From Methanobacteriota archaeon (GTDB lineage: Archaea > Thermoplasmatota > Poseidoniia > Poseidoniales > Poseidoniaceae), in contig NZGQ01000100.1 of NCBI GenBank assembly GCA_002689565.1, positions 1 through 64,000 on the forward strand: a DNA stretch of 64,000 nt, given 5' to 3'. Every line of letters starts with the position of its first letter. Position 1 is the stretch's first letter. Both the position numbers and the translations under genes were made by a program. This document shows, piece after piece, positions 8,905 to 18,196 of the stretch. The notes under the pieces were generated by a model. The model had not been told where the DNA came from and searched no databases. It saw only the letters and a program-made list of their open reading frames with translations.

Positions 8905-8929
8905 TATCGTAGAATGGAATGTCTCCAAA

Positions 8930-9301
8930 ATGTTGGAGGTCACCTTGACGGAACCAGACGACTTTCTCAAAGTAAGAGAAACACTTACAAGGATTGGCGT
9001 GGCGTCTCGCAAGGAAAATAAATTATTTCAGTCGTGTCATATATTGCACAAACAAGGTAGGTACTTTATAGTACACTTCAAAGAATTATTCATGTTGGAT
9101 GGTAAGAAGTCTAATCTTGAACTATCTGACATACAAAGGCGGAATACAATTGCAACACTATTGGCAGACTGGGGACTCGTAGAGATCCAGAATGCAGAAG
9201 TTGCTCAGGACTGTGCGCCAATGCGACAGATCAAAATCATTGGTTTTAAAGAGAAGGACGAGTGGGAACTCTGTCCAAAATATAATATAGGTAACAAGTA
9301 A
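8930..9301 (+). CDS. regA: RegA translational repressor
   Basis: About 123 residues aligning directly with T4 RegA from its first residues (MLEVTLTEPDDFLKVRETL against the T4 start MIEITLKKPEDFLK), through SCHILHKQGRYFIVHFKELF to the conserved end CPKYNIGNK. RegA binds mRNA around start codons of early genes and represses their translation. I chose ATG 8930 by alignment; a GTG at 8891 in frame would add 13 residues and overlap gp62. Order gp44-gp62-regA is the T4 order. Confidence 0.9.
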   Translation: MLEVTLTEPDDFLKVRETLTRIGVASRKENKLFQSCHILHKQGRYFIVHFKELFMLDGKKSNLELSDIQRRNTIATLLADWGLVEIQNAEVAQDCAPMRQIKIIGFKEKDEWELCPKYNIGNK

Positions 9302-9304
9302 TCG

Positions 9305-9841
9305 ATGGACTTTTTTGGTATATTTCAAGGTGATGAGATAGAAGATTGCATTGCGGAAAAACGGTCTTTTCGTGGTACACTTCCTATCGAAATGACATAT
9401 GACTGGAATCAGTATATGTCTATGTTAGATACTCATCCCAAAGAATCGTGTGACACCAACACAAGTAAAATGCGGATCGGTCTGAACGCTTTTCATTCTA
9501 GACCATCCGCACCAGAGTTCGCAAAGAAGATCGAGGCAGAAATGCAAGATACATTTGCGTTACACGGAAACAAGATCACAAACATTGCGTTTAGTGGATT
9601 TGGATATGCTTCTGATAGTTATCCTTGGCACAAAGATTCAATGGATGTGTTCTTGGTTCAAGTAATCTCAACCTTAAAGTTAAAAGTAGAAGGCATTAAC
9701 AATAATGAATTCTTTGACTTTGGGCCTGGCGATTACGTCTGGATACCTCGTGGTACACATCACCAAGTGGTTCCCCAAATAAGTAGGGTGACATTTAGTT
9801 TTGGAGTCGAGGGAGATCCAGATCCAAGTATATACTTTTAG
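9305..9841 (+). CDS. Cupin/JmjC-like Fe(II) oxygenase-type protein
   Basis: A 178-residue protein. A HxD pair in WHKDSMDVF (about residues 108-112) and a later histidine in GDYVWIPRGTHHQV fit the metal site of cupin or JmjC-like dioxygenases; RVTFSFGVE ends the barrel. Such proteins hydroxylate amino acids, proteins or small molecules. It starts a few bases after regA. The substrate cannot be told from sequence. The assignment is by motif only. Confidence 0.6.
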   Translation: MDFFGIFQGDEIEDCIAEKRSFRGTLPIEMTYDWNQYMSMLDTHPKESCDTNTSKMRIGLNAFHSRPSAPEFAKKIEAEMQDTFALHGNKITNIAFSGFGYASDSYPWHKDSMDVFLVQVISTLKLKVEGINNNEFFDFGPGDYVWIPRGTHHQVVPQISRVTFSFGVEGDPDPSIYF

Positions 9842-9854
9842 AAAATAACAAAAG

Positions 9855-9862
9855 TATAAATA
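9855..9862 (+). promoter_or_regulatory. T4-type late promoter (TATAAATA) for hsp20
   Basis: Exact TATAAATA in the gap after 9841. It is 63 bases before the Hsp20 ATG, leaving room for a normal leader. Confidence 0.7.
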
Positions 9863-9924
9863 CAGTCGAATGTGCCGAATAGGTCGGGCATTCATTTAAC
9901 TTGCTTTTTAAAAGGAGAAAAAAT

Positions 9925-10344
9925 ATGACTAATCTTAAAGCATCACAACTATTTCCACGAGCGTCTTTTGTAGGGTTCGATCATCTTTTAGATGAACTTG
10001 ATTTTGTAGCGAGGCATGCCAAGGATAATTATCCACCTCACAACATTGTTAAGCGATCCTCAACAGAGTACTCAATCGAACTCGCACTTGCTGGGTTTGA
10101 GGAATCCGATCTGGATATAGAGCAGAAAGAAAGAACGTTGAGCGTCAGCGGTGAGAGTAAACACTCTGAACAAGAAGGTGAATACCTTCATAAAGGGATC
10201 TCTACCAAGAAGTTTAGGCGTACTTTCCGCTTGAGTGAATATGTCGAAGTAGACGGAGCTTCTTATAGTAATGGTATTCTTGTAATTAATTTAAAGGTAG
10301 TATTACCAGAAGAGAAGCGTCCTCGTAAAATAAACATAGGTTAA
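9925..10344 (+). CDS. hsp20: Hsp20 small heat-shock protein
   Basis: A 139-residue alpha-crystallin-domain chaperone. The core runs from about residue 40 (YSIELALAGFEESDLDIE) to SNGILVINLKVVLPEE, including the conserved G-I-L strand. The tail ends RKINIG, an IxI/V-like motif used for oligomer contacts. Marine T4-like phages nearly always carry this gene, thought to assist virion protein folding late in infection, which fits the late promoter. AAAGGAG at 9911-9917 supports ATG 9925; an upstream TTG at 9901 is unlikely. Confidence 0.93.
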   Translation: MTNLKASQLFPRASFVGFDHLLDELDFVARHAKDNYPPHNIVKRSSTEYSIELALAGFEESDLDIEQKERTLSVSGESKHSEQEGEYLHKGISTKKFRRTFRLSEYVEVDGASYSNGILVINLKVVLPEEKRPRKINIG

Positions 10345-10360
10345 TTTTTCGAGGTTAATT

Positions 10361-10474
10361 ATGAAAACCCTAAAAGATCGTTCAATGCGATCCTCATACG
10401 ATTGGGTATTCGAAACTCTTATTTTCGTAACGAGTTTCGTTATAACAGTTCTTTGTTTAGCCCCTCTAGTATGA
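10361..10474 (+). CDS. Very small membrane peptide
   Basis: A 37-residue ORF with GAGG just upstream (10351-10354). It begins MKTLKDRSMRSS and continues as one hydrophobic helix (LIFVTSFVITVLCLAPLV) to the end. It sits between hsp20 and a hairpin terminator, so it is probably co-transcribed with hsp20. Function unknown. Confidence 0.55.
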   Translation: MKTLKDRSMRSSYDWVFETLIFVTSFVITVLCLAPLV

Positions 10475-10482
10475 TATTCGGA

Positions 10483-10503
10483 GGGGGAAGTCATTCTTCC
10501 CCC
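10483..10503 (+). terminator. GC-rich hairpin, terminator-like
   Basis: A perfect 8-bp stem (GGGGGAAG with CTTCCCCC) around a 5-base loop. There is no long T-run after it, so it may end the hsp20 unit weakly or protect the mRNA 3' end. Confidence 0.5.
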
Positions 10504-10529
10504 TTCACCCCTAGATAAATAAGGTTGTT

Positions 10530-11375
10530 ATGAGTAAGTTGAAGTTCTATCAAATAGTTATGCCCGACAACGAAGCGTCTATGGAGTATCATGAGATCTC
10601 CAAAGCATCGTTTGAATGTGTATCTGATATAGTAGAAATCATTCCATTCGAGGCAATCACGCCTCACCATCCAGACTTTGAAGAACACCAATCCAGATAC
10701 AACTGGCAATGGTCGTTGATGACCTTAGATAACAAGGATAAGAAACTCAGGTTTGAATTTGAAGAACCACACTCACCCACAGAAAGGGCAGGCATGTGTT
10801 CTCATTGGGAACTTATGCGACAGGCATCTTTAACCGAAGAACGATTCTGGGTTACTGAACATGACACTTATCTATGGCCCGAACACGAAGATGTCTTTAG
10901 GTATCTCGTATCAATAGTTGGAACACGAAACATTGAGTATGCAAACATAGGGTTGTTCATGGGATGTTATTCGTTCTCTAGAGATCTAGCACATCACAGT
11001 TATCACTTGTTATCACAAAAACAATTTCCTATTAACTGTGGCCCATTTGGAGTACTGGAGAGACTGTACAAAACTTACTGTACTTACCAGTTTGAAGAAT
11101 CAGAAAAATATAAATTAAAAGAGTTCACGTTCCTACATCCGTGGGCGAATGGAGACTCTCTACGATTTGGTAAATCCAAAGAAGAGATGTTCGACACCTA
11201 CAACAAGTTCGATCGTGACATATTCCCACATCTACCGAGGTCTTTCTGGCCACCTAATCCTACTACACAAGTAGTCAAAAAAGATTTGATGGTTACTCAG
11301 GAACATAGATTGTATCCAGAAAACATGCAGATGGAACCTTGGAAACGTAGTAAAAGATTCAAAGTAATTGATTGA
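10530..11375 (+). CDS. Putative glycosyltransferase-like protein
   Basis: A 281-residue protein of no certain family. It contains FWVTEHDTYLW (an acidic DxY site after a beta strand, as in GT-A folds), and ends with conserved-looking segments (HPWANGDSLRFGK and HLPRSFWPPNP). Marine phages often carry such solitary glycosyltransferase-like genes between core genes. The stop codon lies within the -35 box of the gp43 promoter. Treat the enzyme class as a guess. Confidence 0.5.
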   Translation: MSKLKFYQIVMPDNEASMEYHEISKASFECVSDIVEIIPFEAITPHHPDFEEHQSRYNWQWSLMTLDNKDKKLRFEFEEPHSPTERAGMCSHWELMRQASLTEERFWVTEHDTYLWPEHEDVFRYLVSIVGTRNIEYANIGLFMGCYSFSRDLAHHSYHLLSQKQFPINCGPFGVLERLYKTYCTYQFEESEKYKLKEFTFLHPWANGDSLRFGKSKEEMFDTYNKFDRDIFPHLPRSFWPPNPTTQVVKKDLMVTQEHRLYPENMQMEPWKRSKRFKVID

Positions 11376-11400
11376 CATTCTGCGCCCCCTATGGTATAAT
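11372..11400 (+). promoter_or_regulatory. Sigma70-like promoter for DNA polymerase
   Basis: TTGACA at 11372-11377, a 17-base spacer and TATAAT at 11395-11400 with TGG before it. The upstream gene's TGA (11373-11375) is inside the -35 box. Confidence 0.88.
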
Positions 11401-11425
11401 ACCACTTACATTATGAGGAGACCGC

Positions 11426-13912
11426 ATGGAGTTTTATACTTCCGTTGCCCGTTACGGTAACAACTTATTATATCGTGGAGTCGAAAACGGCCTACGAATC
11501 AAGAAAAAGATTCCGTTCAAACCAACACTGTTTGTTCCTTCGAACAAGACACAAACACGGTGGACTGGTCTGGATGGTACAAACGTAGAACCTATCACCT
11601 TCGGTAACATGAAGGAGGCGGGTGACTTTGCGAAGAGGTATGATGGTGTTGAGAACTTCAAGATCTTCGGGACGACCAACTACGTCACACAATATATCGC
11701 AGACAAATTTCCTGGCGTGATTCCGTTCGATGCGAGTCAGGTTTCGATCTGGACTATCGATATCGAGGTCGAGTCAGATGACGGATTCCCCGAACCATCC
11801 AAGGCAGATCATCCAGTAATCTCGATCACGATGAAACAACGTGGATCGGATGAGTATCATGTGTGGGGTATGCAATCCTACGATGCAGGCGAGAATGTTC
11901 TGTATCGTGTATGTAAAGATGAACATACCTTGATGACCAACTTCCTAGACTGGTGGAGAGAACACTGCCCAGATATTATTACTGGTTGGAACTCTCGCAC
12001 CTTTGACTTGCCCTATCTAATCAACCGCATGACTAAACTGTCAGGTTTCGATGAAGCCAAAAAGTTCTCACCGTGGGGACTAGTATCGGAATCGTCTTAC
12101 TTTGACGAGGGTATGAAGTCGCAGATCTACAACATCACGGGCGTAGAACAGATTGACTACCTTGAGATCTTCAAGAAGTTCACACTCAATACGTGGGGAC
12201 GACAAGAGTCTTACCGACTGGACAATATCGCACACGTAGTTCTGGGTGAGAACAAACTATCCTATGAAGAACACGGTTCACTACACACACTATACAAGGA
12301 AGACTTCCAGAAGTTTATTGACTACAACATCAAGGACGTAGAACTCGTAGACAAACTGGACGAGAAACTCGGACTGATCGAACTGTGTATGTCAATGGCC
12401 TATCGTGGTGGTGTGAACTATATCGATGCACTTGGTACTACCAACATCTGGGATAGTATCATCTACCGACTACTGAACCAGAAGATGATTGCATGTCCGC
12501 CTAAGGTAGAACGTCCTAAGTCTGACTTCATGGGTGGTTATGTGAAGGCACCAGAAGTGGGATCACACGACTGGGTAACATCCTTTGACCTTGCATCTCT
12601 GTATCCAAACATTATTGTTCAGTACAACATGTCACCCGAAACTGTTCTGGATGGATTTGTCAATGACGTGTCGGTTGATAAGTTTCTGGACGGTGAGGTC
12701 AATCACCAAGGCGATTACACTCTCGCACCGACTGGTTCTAAGTTCTCTAAGGAAAAGACTGGTATTGTACCGTCTATCATTAAGTTGTACTTCGATGAAC
12801 GTAAGGTTATCAAGAAACAAATGTTGGAAGCAAAACAAGAGTTCGAGTTTGGTGACGGCGACAAAGAACAGACCAGAAAACTGAATAACAAGATTGCCCA
12901 GTTGGACAACCAACAGATGTCGATCAAGATTCTTATGAACTCACTATACGGTGCATTGGGTAACCGATGGTTCCGTTACTTTGATCAACGAGTGGCAGAG
13001 TCTATCACCATGGCTGGTCAGTTATCTATCAAATGGGCGGAGAGGGCAGTAAACAATGAAATGCAGAAGTTACTCAAAACAGATAAGGACTACGTTATTG
13101 CAATTGACACCGACTCTGTTTATCTTGGTATGGGGGATCTTGTTGATAAGTTTAGTCCCAAAGATCCTGTAAAGTTCTTAGACAAAATCTGTCACGAACA
13201 CTTCGAGAAAGTTCTGGAGAAATCCTACGATGAACTGGCTAAGGTCACCAATGCATACACCAATCGAATGGTTATGGAACGTGAGGTGATTGCGGATCGT
13301 GGTATCTGGGTTGCAAAGAAACGATATATTCTCAACGTACATAACAACGAGGGAGTTCAGTACAAGACACCTAAACTCAAGATGATGGGTATCGAGGCGG
13401 TCAAGTCATCGACTCCACAGGTTGTGCGTGATAAGTTCAAAGAGATCTTCCGTGTTATCGTGGAGGGAACAGAAGAACAAACCCAAGAGTTTATCTCTAA
13501 CTTCAAACAAGAGTTCAAGTCACTACCGCCCGAAGACATCTCGTTTCCACGTGGAGTCTCTGACATTGTCAAGTGGAAAGGAGACCGCACCGTCTATGGC
13601 AAGGGTACACCGATCCATGTTCGTGGTGCATTGATGTACAATGATGCGGTCAAAAAGAATGGACTAAGTAAACGATACGAACTAATCAAGAATGGTTCGA
13701 AGATCAAGTTCGTCTATCTGAAGATGCCCAACCGTCTGAACGAGAACGTGATATCGTATCCGTTGAATCTGCCTAGAGAACTAGACCTACACACGTTTGT
13801 TGACTACAACAAAATGTTTGACAAAACTTTCCTAGATCCACTTCGTCCAATCTTGGATGCGGTCGGATGGGAAGATGAACCCAAAGCCAGTCTCGAAGAT
13901 TTCTTTGGTTAG
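11426..13912 (+). CDS. gp43: gp43 replicative DNA polymerase (family B)
   Basis: An 828-residue polymerase with intact proofreading and polymerase sites. Exonuclease motifs: TIDIE (about residue 110), [12 protein letters not shown] and [12 protein letters not shown]. Polymerase motifs: DLASLYPNI (A, about 390), [13 protein letters not shown] (B, about 500) and IDTDSVY (C, about 561). The end KASLEDFFG matches the T4 C-terminal clamp-binding peptide. It is somewhat shorter than the 898-residue T4 enzyme. GAGGAG at 11414-11419 supports the start. Confidence 0.96.
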   Translation: MEFYTSVARYGNNLLYRGVENGLRIKKKIPFKPTLFVPSNKTQTRWTGLDGTNVEPITFGNMKEAGDFAKRYDGVENFKIFGTTNYVTQYIADKFPGVIPFDASQVSIWTIDIEVESDDGFPEPSKADHPVISITMKQRGSDEYHVWGMQSYDAGENVLYRVCKDEHTLMTNFLDWWREHCPDIITGWNSRTFDLPYLINRMTKLSGFDEAKKFSPWGLVSESSYFDEGMKSQIYNITGVEQIDYLEIFKKFTLNTWGRQESYRLDNIAHVVLGENKLSYEEHGSLHTLYKEDFQKFIDYNIKDVELVDKLDEKLGLIELCMSMAYRGGVNYIDALGTTNIWDSIIYRLLNQKMIACPPKVERPKSDFMGGYVKAPEVGSHDWVTSFDLASLYPNIIVQYNMSPETVLDGFVNDVSVDKFLDGEVNHQGDYTLAPTGSKFSKEKTGIVPSIIKLYFDERKVIKKQMLEAKQEFEFGDGDKEQTRKLNNKIAQLDNQQMSIKILMNSLYGALGNRWFRYFDQRVAESITMAGQLSIKWAERAVNNEMQKLLKTDKDYVIAIDTDSVYLGMGDLVDKFSPKDPVKFLDKICHEHFEKVLEKSYDELAKVTNAYTNRMVMEREVIADRGIWVAKKRYILNVHNNEGVQYKTPKLKMMGIEAVKSSTPQVVRDKFKEIFRVIVEGTEEQTQEFISNFKQEFKSLPPEDISFPRGVSDIVKWKGDRTVYGKGTPIHVRGALMYNDAVKKNGLSKRYELIKNGSKIKFVYLKMPNRLNENVISYPLNLPRELDLHTFVDYNKMFDKTFLDPLRPILDAVGWEDEPKASLEDFFG

Positions 13913-13916
13913 GGGG

Positions 13917-13945
13917 TTGACAATTTTATCTGATTATGGTATAAT
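13917..13945 (+). promoter_or_regulatory. Sigma70-like promoter, nearly leaderless for the primase-like gene
   Basis: TTGACA at 13917-13922, a 17-base spacer and TATAAT at 13940-13945 with TGG before it. The next ATG is at 13953, so the transcript would begin about at the start codon. Confidence 0.87.
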
Positions 13946-13952
13946 AGACCAC

Positions 13953-14894
13953 ATGTATCAATTAACTATATTTAAAAATCAGTTTGACAACAAGACTCAT
14001 AGAACAGTCTCCGTTGATACATGGGAGCAATTCGATGATCTGTTGTTCGGACTGTCTAAACAAAAAGGTGAGAAAGGTGGAAATAACTCTAGTCCTCTTA
14101 TTACTCCTGCTATGTTTCAGGAAGATACTACACGTAGTAATAAATCTGTTACTCATTGGGGCAATTGGTGTGCTGTTGATGTTGATGACTATGAATTTCG
14201 TGATAACACTTTAGAGGGGATAAAGAATGAGTTGGTTAATCGGTTTGGTGGTTGGAGTTTTATTTGTTACAGTACTGCTAGTTCATCGATTCATCAACCG
14301 AAGTTCAGACTTGTATTCGATCTTGATGACTCTATACCGCAAGATAGAATCAAACACTTTTGGTACGCACTCAATAAAGAACTTGGAGAGATCGGAGATC
14401 CACAAACTAAAGATCTCGCTCGAATGTATTACGTGCCTGCGGACTATCCTAACGCAAATAACTTTTACTTTAGTCATACTGGCAGTCCTATTAATTGTGA
14501 CGAACTTATGGCCAGACATAAGTATGAGGTTAAGTCTGGGAACAACTTCATAGATAGATTACCCGAAGAGTTACAGAAGGCGGTGATCGAACATCGCAAG
14601 AATCAAATGGACAATACTAACTTTAGTTGGTCAAGTTACCACGATTGTCCGTTCTTCCCTAAACGACTAGGAATAGAATATCGTGCCATAACTGGCACTG
14701 GGTGGTATCACAAAATGTACCAGATCATGGTTGCGATAGCTGGCCACGCTATAAGTAAAGGGTATCCAATAACTGCACAACAGATTGCAGAGATGTGTAA
14801 ACAGTTTGATACCGAAACTGGTAACTGGTATGAGAATAGACCACTTACCAAAGAAGCGGACAGAGCATTGGAATATGTATATAGAAACGGATAA
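13953..14894 (+). CDS. Archaeo-eukaryotic-primase-like (PrimPol/RepB-type) protein
   Basis: A 313-residue protein. An acidic DxD-type pair follows a strand in WCAVDVDDYEF, then CYSTASSSIHQPKFRLVF and LARMYYVPADYPNA, an order typical of AEP primases and plasmid replication primases (the last motif is usually a R-x-Y/F-x-P segment). The C-terminal part (AIAGHAISKGYPITAQQIAE) resembles a helical PriCT-like module. T4 itself uses a TOPRIM primase (gp61), which I do not see in this window. The assignment is by motif and needs structural search. Confidence 0.5.
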   Translation: MYQLTIFKNQFDNKTHRTVSVDTWEQFDDLLFGLSKQKGEKGGNNSSPLITPAMFQEDTTRSNKSVTHWGNWCAVDVDDYEFRDNTLEGIKNELVNRFGGWSFICYSTASSSIHQPKFRLVFDLDDSIPQDRIKHFWYALNKELGEIGDPQTKDLARMYYVPADYPNANNFYFSHTGSPINCDELMARHKYEVKSGNNFIDRLPEELQKAVIEHRKNQMDNTNFSWSSYHDCPFFPKRLGIEYRAITGTGWYHKMYQIMVAIAGHAISKGYPITAQQIAEMCKQFDTETGNWYENRPLTKEADRALEYVYRNG

Positions 14895-14908
14895 TATAGG
14901 ACAGTAAT

Positions 14909-15865
14909 ATGAAAATTTTAATAACAGGGGCGGCTGGATTTATCGGTTCGCAATTAATGAACAGACTAAGATCCAAGGGTGCAACCGTACTTGGATTAGA
15001 TAACTACAATGATCATCTGTATGATCCACAGTTAAAGATTGATCGTACTCAACACTTTGAATTAGATATCAAGGTGTGTGATCTAAGAGACTACAATGCC
15101 ACAAAGGCAGTCTTCGATGCATTCCAACCAGAACAGGTCATCCACTTAGCGGCTCACGCCAACGTTCGTGATTCGTTTGGTAAGGAAAGGGACTACCACT
15201 CTAACAACATTGATGGAACACAAAACCTTATTGAGATATGTAAGGGTAGAGATGTTCGTGTGATCTACGCAACAACGTCATCTGTATATGGTGACACTCC
15301 AGTTCCAGAAAATGGATGGACAGAAGATCTGGTAACTGCAAAACAACGTAACGCATATGCGTACACAAAATATATCAACGAGATACAGTTTGCCATATCT
15401 GGCGTTCAGAATGTCGGTCTCCGTTTCTTCACTGTCTATGGCCCTTGGGGACGACCAGATATGGCACTGTTTCAATTTACAAAGAAAATGCTTGCCAATG
15501 AACGCATAGACGTGTATAATTATGGGGATATGAAGAGGGATTTCACTTACGTGGAAGACATCCTCGATGGGATCGAGATTATCCTACAGGATTCTTCTAT
15601 TGAGTCGAATGAGATTTTCAATATAGGTCGTGGTCAACAAGTAGAGTTGATGGACTTTGTGAAGGCAATCGAGAAGAATGCGTGTGACACTTGTTGTGGT
15701 CAGGAGGCAGATATTAATCTTGCACCTAGACATCCAGCGGACACACTAGAGACTTGGAGTAATACAGAAAAACTTCAAGCGCTCGGTTACTCACCGAAAA
15801 TGGACATCCAAGAGGGTGTCGATAATTTTTATAAATGGTATGTGGAGTATCACGATGGCAGATGA
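14909..15865 (+). CDS. NAD-dependent epimerase/dehydratase, UDP-glucuronate 4-epimerase-like
   Basis: A 318-residue extended short-chain dehydrogenase. The NAD-binding GAAGFIG is at residues 7-13 and the catalytic YAYTK (Tyr-x-x-x-Lys) near 150. TTSSVYGD and LRFFTVYGPWGRPDMALF are characteristic of UDP-glucuronate 4-epimerases (CapI type). It would interconvert UDP-GlcA and UDP-GalA, and the next gene is a nucleotide-sugar dehydrogenase able to supply UDP-GlcA. It overlaps that gene by 11 bases. Confidence 0.82.
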   Translation: MKILITGAAGFIGSQLMNRLRSKGATVLGLDNYNDHLYDPQLKIDRTQHFELDIKVCDLRDYNATKAVFDAFQPEQVIHLAAHANVRDSFGKERDYHSNNIDGTQNLIEICKGRDVRVIYATTSSVYGDTPVPENGWTEDLVTAKQRNAYAYTKYINEIQFAISGVQNVGLRFFTVYGPWGRPDMALFQFTKKMLANERIDVYNYGDMKRDFTYVEDILDGIEIILQDSSIESNEIFNIGRGQQVELMDFVKAIEKNACDTCCGQEADINLAPRHPADTLETWSNTEKLQALGYSPKMDIQEGVDNFYKWYVEYHDGR

Positions 15866-16802
15866 TTTTGACAAGTACTTACCCAAAAGTCATAAACGGA
15901 GTGCGACAGAAGTTCCTGTAAATGAAAAGGAACGTCCTGTCGGGCCAGACAATCCATTCCGACTAGGTATTGTTGGACATGGGTTTGTGGGTAGTGCTGT
16001 TGATTATGCATTCACCAATCCATTGGTGGAGAAGAAGATCATAGATCCTAAGATAGGAACTACGATCGATGACTTGTTGGACTATGATGCACATTGCGTT
16101 TTCGTATGTGCGCCTACTCCAATGAGTGAGAATCATACGGTTGATGCTAGTATCGTAGAAGATGCAGTACTCAAACTTATGAGACATACCGAATCTCTTG
16201 TTGTTGTCAAATCAACAGTCACGCCAGATGTAATCGATCGACTATATCATAGTATGACCGATGCACAGGCAGAGAGGTTCGTATACAATCCAGAGTTCCT
16301 TACAGAGAAATCTGCACAGGAACAATTTGTAGATGCCAAGTTTCATGTAGTAGGTGGTTTTGATAACGCTACTGCGGAACTAGAACAGATCTACGATATC
16401 TTCTCATTGTGTTCTACACGTGAGTTCTATCGTATGTCTGCTCATGAGGCATCATTTGTGAAATATGGAATCAATACATATCTTGCAACCAAGGTAACGT
16501 TCTTCAACCAGTTCTATGATCTGGTGCAGAACTATCAGTGTAGTTACAATATAATTACACGTGCCATGGGTGCAGATAGTAGAGTCGGAATTGGGCATAC
16601 ACGAGTGCCTGGCTATGACGGTAAACGTGGTTTTGGGGGTGCATGTTTCCCTAAAGACATCGCCGCCTTCTTGAAGTTTTCTGAAGGTGTTGGTAGTGAG
16701 ATTGAGATGGTTAAAGAAGTTATCCGTATCAATAACAACTATCGTAAAGACTACGAAAAAGATGATCGTGAAAAAGTTAACAATATAACATTTGGAGAAT
16801 AG
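15855..16802 (+). CDS. UDP-glucose/GDP-mannose dehydrogenase family protein (short form)
   Basis: A 315-residue protein with an NAD-binding GIVGHGFVGSAV after a 35-residue extension, KSTVTPDVIDRLY, YNPEFLTEKSA and the catalytic cysteine motif GFGGACFPKD near residue 270. It ends soon after that motif, so the usual C-terminal UDP-binding domain is missing or replaced (full enzymes have 380-450 residues). With the upstream epimerase it probably makes a uronic-acid nucleotide sugar. Start 15855 is inside the end of the epimerase gene. Confidence 0.8.
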   Translation: MADDFDKYLPKSHKRSATEVPVNEKERPVGPDNPFRLGIVGHGFVGSAVDYAFTNPLVEKKIIDPKIGTTIDDLLDYDAHCVFVCAPTPMSENHTVDASIVEDAVLKLMRHTESLVVVKSTVTPDVIDRLYHSMTDAQAERFVYNPEFLTEKSAQEQFVDAKFHVVGGFDNATAELEQIYDIFSLCSTREFYRMSAHEASFVKYGINTYLATKVTFFNQFYDLVQNYQCSYNIITRAMGADSRVGIGHTRVPGYDGKRGFGGACFPKDIAAFLKFSEGVGSEIEMVKEVIRINNNYRKDYEKDDREKVNNITFGE

Positions 16803-16803
16803 T

Positions 16804-17838
16804 ATGAGTGTAATGGATAAATTGAGAAAACAGTCTAAGATCAAAGAGACTGCGGTACTCCAAGATAGTAAGTTCTTTCAAGAGGTAGACATGGTTCCGA
16901 CCGATGTGCCTATGATTAATGTGGCACTGTCTGGTTCAACTGAAGGTGGTGTGACGCCTGGCTTAACTGTGTTAGCAGGGCCAAGTAAACACTTTAAAAC
17001 ATCGTTTGCGTTATTGATGGCAGGTGCTTATCTTGAAAAGAAGAAAGATTCAGTCATGTTATTCTACGATTCAGAGTTTGGTTCACCGCAATCATACTTC
17101 GAACAGTTCGGTATTCCAACTGACCGTGTTCTACATTGTCCGATCAAGGATGTAGAAGAACTCAAGTTTGATCTGATCAATCAGTTGGAAGCATTGGATG
17201 CCAAGGACGATGTCATCATCGTAATCGATTCAGTCGGTAACCTTGCATCTAAGAAAGAACTGGAAGATGCGATCAACGAGAAATCAGTGGCGGATATGTC
17301 ACGTGCAAAGGCATTCAAGTCTTTGTTCCGTATGACTACACCGTATCTGAATATGAAGAAGATCCCTATGATTGCGATCAACCACACATACAAAGAGATC
17401 GGTCTGTTTCCTAAAGACGTGGTTTCAGGTGGTACTGGTATTTACTACAGTGCAGATAACATCTGGATCATTGGTCGTAGACAGAACAAGACTGGTACTG
17501 AAGTGACTGGTTATGACTTTGTAATCAAGGTTGACAAGTCTCGTTATGTGAAAGAACAATCCAAGATTCCAATCAGTGTATCATGGGATGGTGGTGTAGA
17601 GAAATACTCTGGACTACTGGACGTTGCATTGGCTGGTGGGTATGTTGTCAAACCATCTAACGGTTGGTACTCACGGAATGGTGAAGAGAAAAAGTATCGT
17701 GCAAAAGAATGTCTGGAAAGATCTTTCTGGGAACCTATCTTTGCGACTACTGACTTCAAAGATTTTCTCAAGAAACAATTCCAGATAGGGTTGCCATCTG
17801 AGGTAGAATTTGATATAATGGTCGAAGGCGATGCGTGA
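16804..17838 (+). CDS. uvsX: UvsX RecA-like recombinase
   Basis: A 344-residue recombinase. Walker A is GPSKHFKTS (about residues 58-66), like T4 UvsX GPSKSFKSN, and Walker B is VIIVIDSVGNL. It forms filaments on single-stranded DNA for strand exchange and recombination-dependent replication. GGAG at 16793-16796 gives start 16804, two bases after the upstream stop. The gene order uvsX - small gene - gp41 is typical of marine T4-like phages. Confidence 0.95.
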   Translation: MSVMDKLRKQSKIKETAVLQDSKFFQEVDMVPTDVPMINVALSGSTEGGVTPGLTVLAGPSKHFKTSFALLMAGAYLEKKKDSVMLFYDSEFGSPQSYFEQFGIPTDRVLHCPIKDVEELKFDLINQLEALDAKDDVIIVIDSVGNLASKKELEDAINEKSVADMSRAKAFKSLFRMTTPYLNMKKIPMIAINHTYKEIGLFPKDVVSGGTGIYYSADNIWIIGRRQNKTGTEVTGYDFVIKVDKSRYVKEQSKIPISVSWDGGVEKYSGLLDVALAGGYVVKPSNGWYSRNGEEKKYRAKECLERSFWEPIFATTDFKDFLKKQFQIGLPSEVEFDIMVEGDA

Positions 17839-18196
17839 TATAGACATTGATAAAATTAGTGAGGGGATTGACTATGAGTTAGTCCCCGCTAACGCTGACA
17901 ACGAACAGGCATGGGATGTACGTATCCTTACTGGTGATTTCGTAGAGTCAGTTATTCGTTATGGTAATGTAAGTTTTGACGGTGCAGAAAAATGTTTGAA
18001 GTTCAACTTCAGAATTATGTCTTCACCAGATCCAGAACTCAGTACCGATTTTGTTCCGTTACAGGAACACGCAGCTGACATCCTTGAGGATATTTTAGAG
18101 CGGTCATATGCTCAAGGTACATTAACTACTGCTGAGATGGATGATACTTATGGAGATAAATTTAGAACAAACGATTCTGCGGAATCTACTGACTAA
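17831..18196 (+). CDS. Conserved protein between uvsX and gp41
   Basis: A 121-residue acidic protein overlapping uvsX by 8 bases and gp41 by 47. It contains EGIDYELVPANADNEQAWDV and FNFRIMSSPDPELS, features I recall in the uvsX-gp41 spacer gene of cyanophages. No domain with known function. The long overlap with gp41 is supported by strong matches on both sides. Confidence 0.72.
   Translation: MRDIDIDKISEGIDYELVPANADNEQAWDVRILTGDFVESVIRYGNVSFDGAEKCLKFNFRIMSSPDPELSTDFVPLQEHAADILEDILERSYAQGTLTTAEMDDTYGDKFRTNDSAESTD

Noticed and set aside
10514..10521. GATAAATA before the gene at 10530
   Set aside because: Only nine bases before the ATG, too close for a late promoter with a leader.
16792..16803. 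Earlier ATG (16792) for uvsX
   Set aside because: It overlaps the upstream gene and the GGAG binding site that serves ATG 16804.
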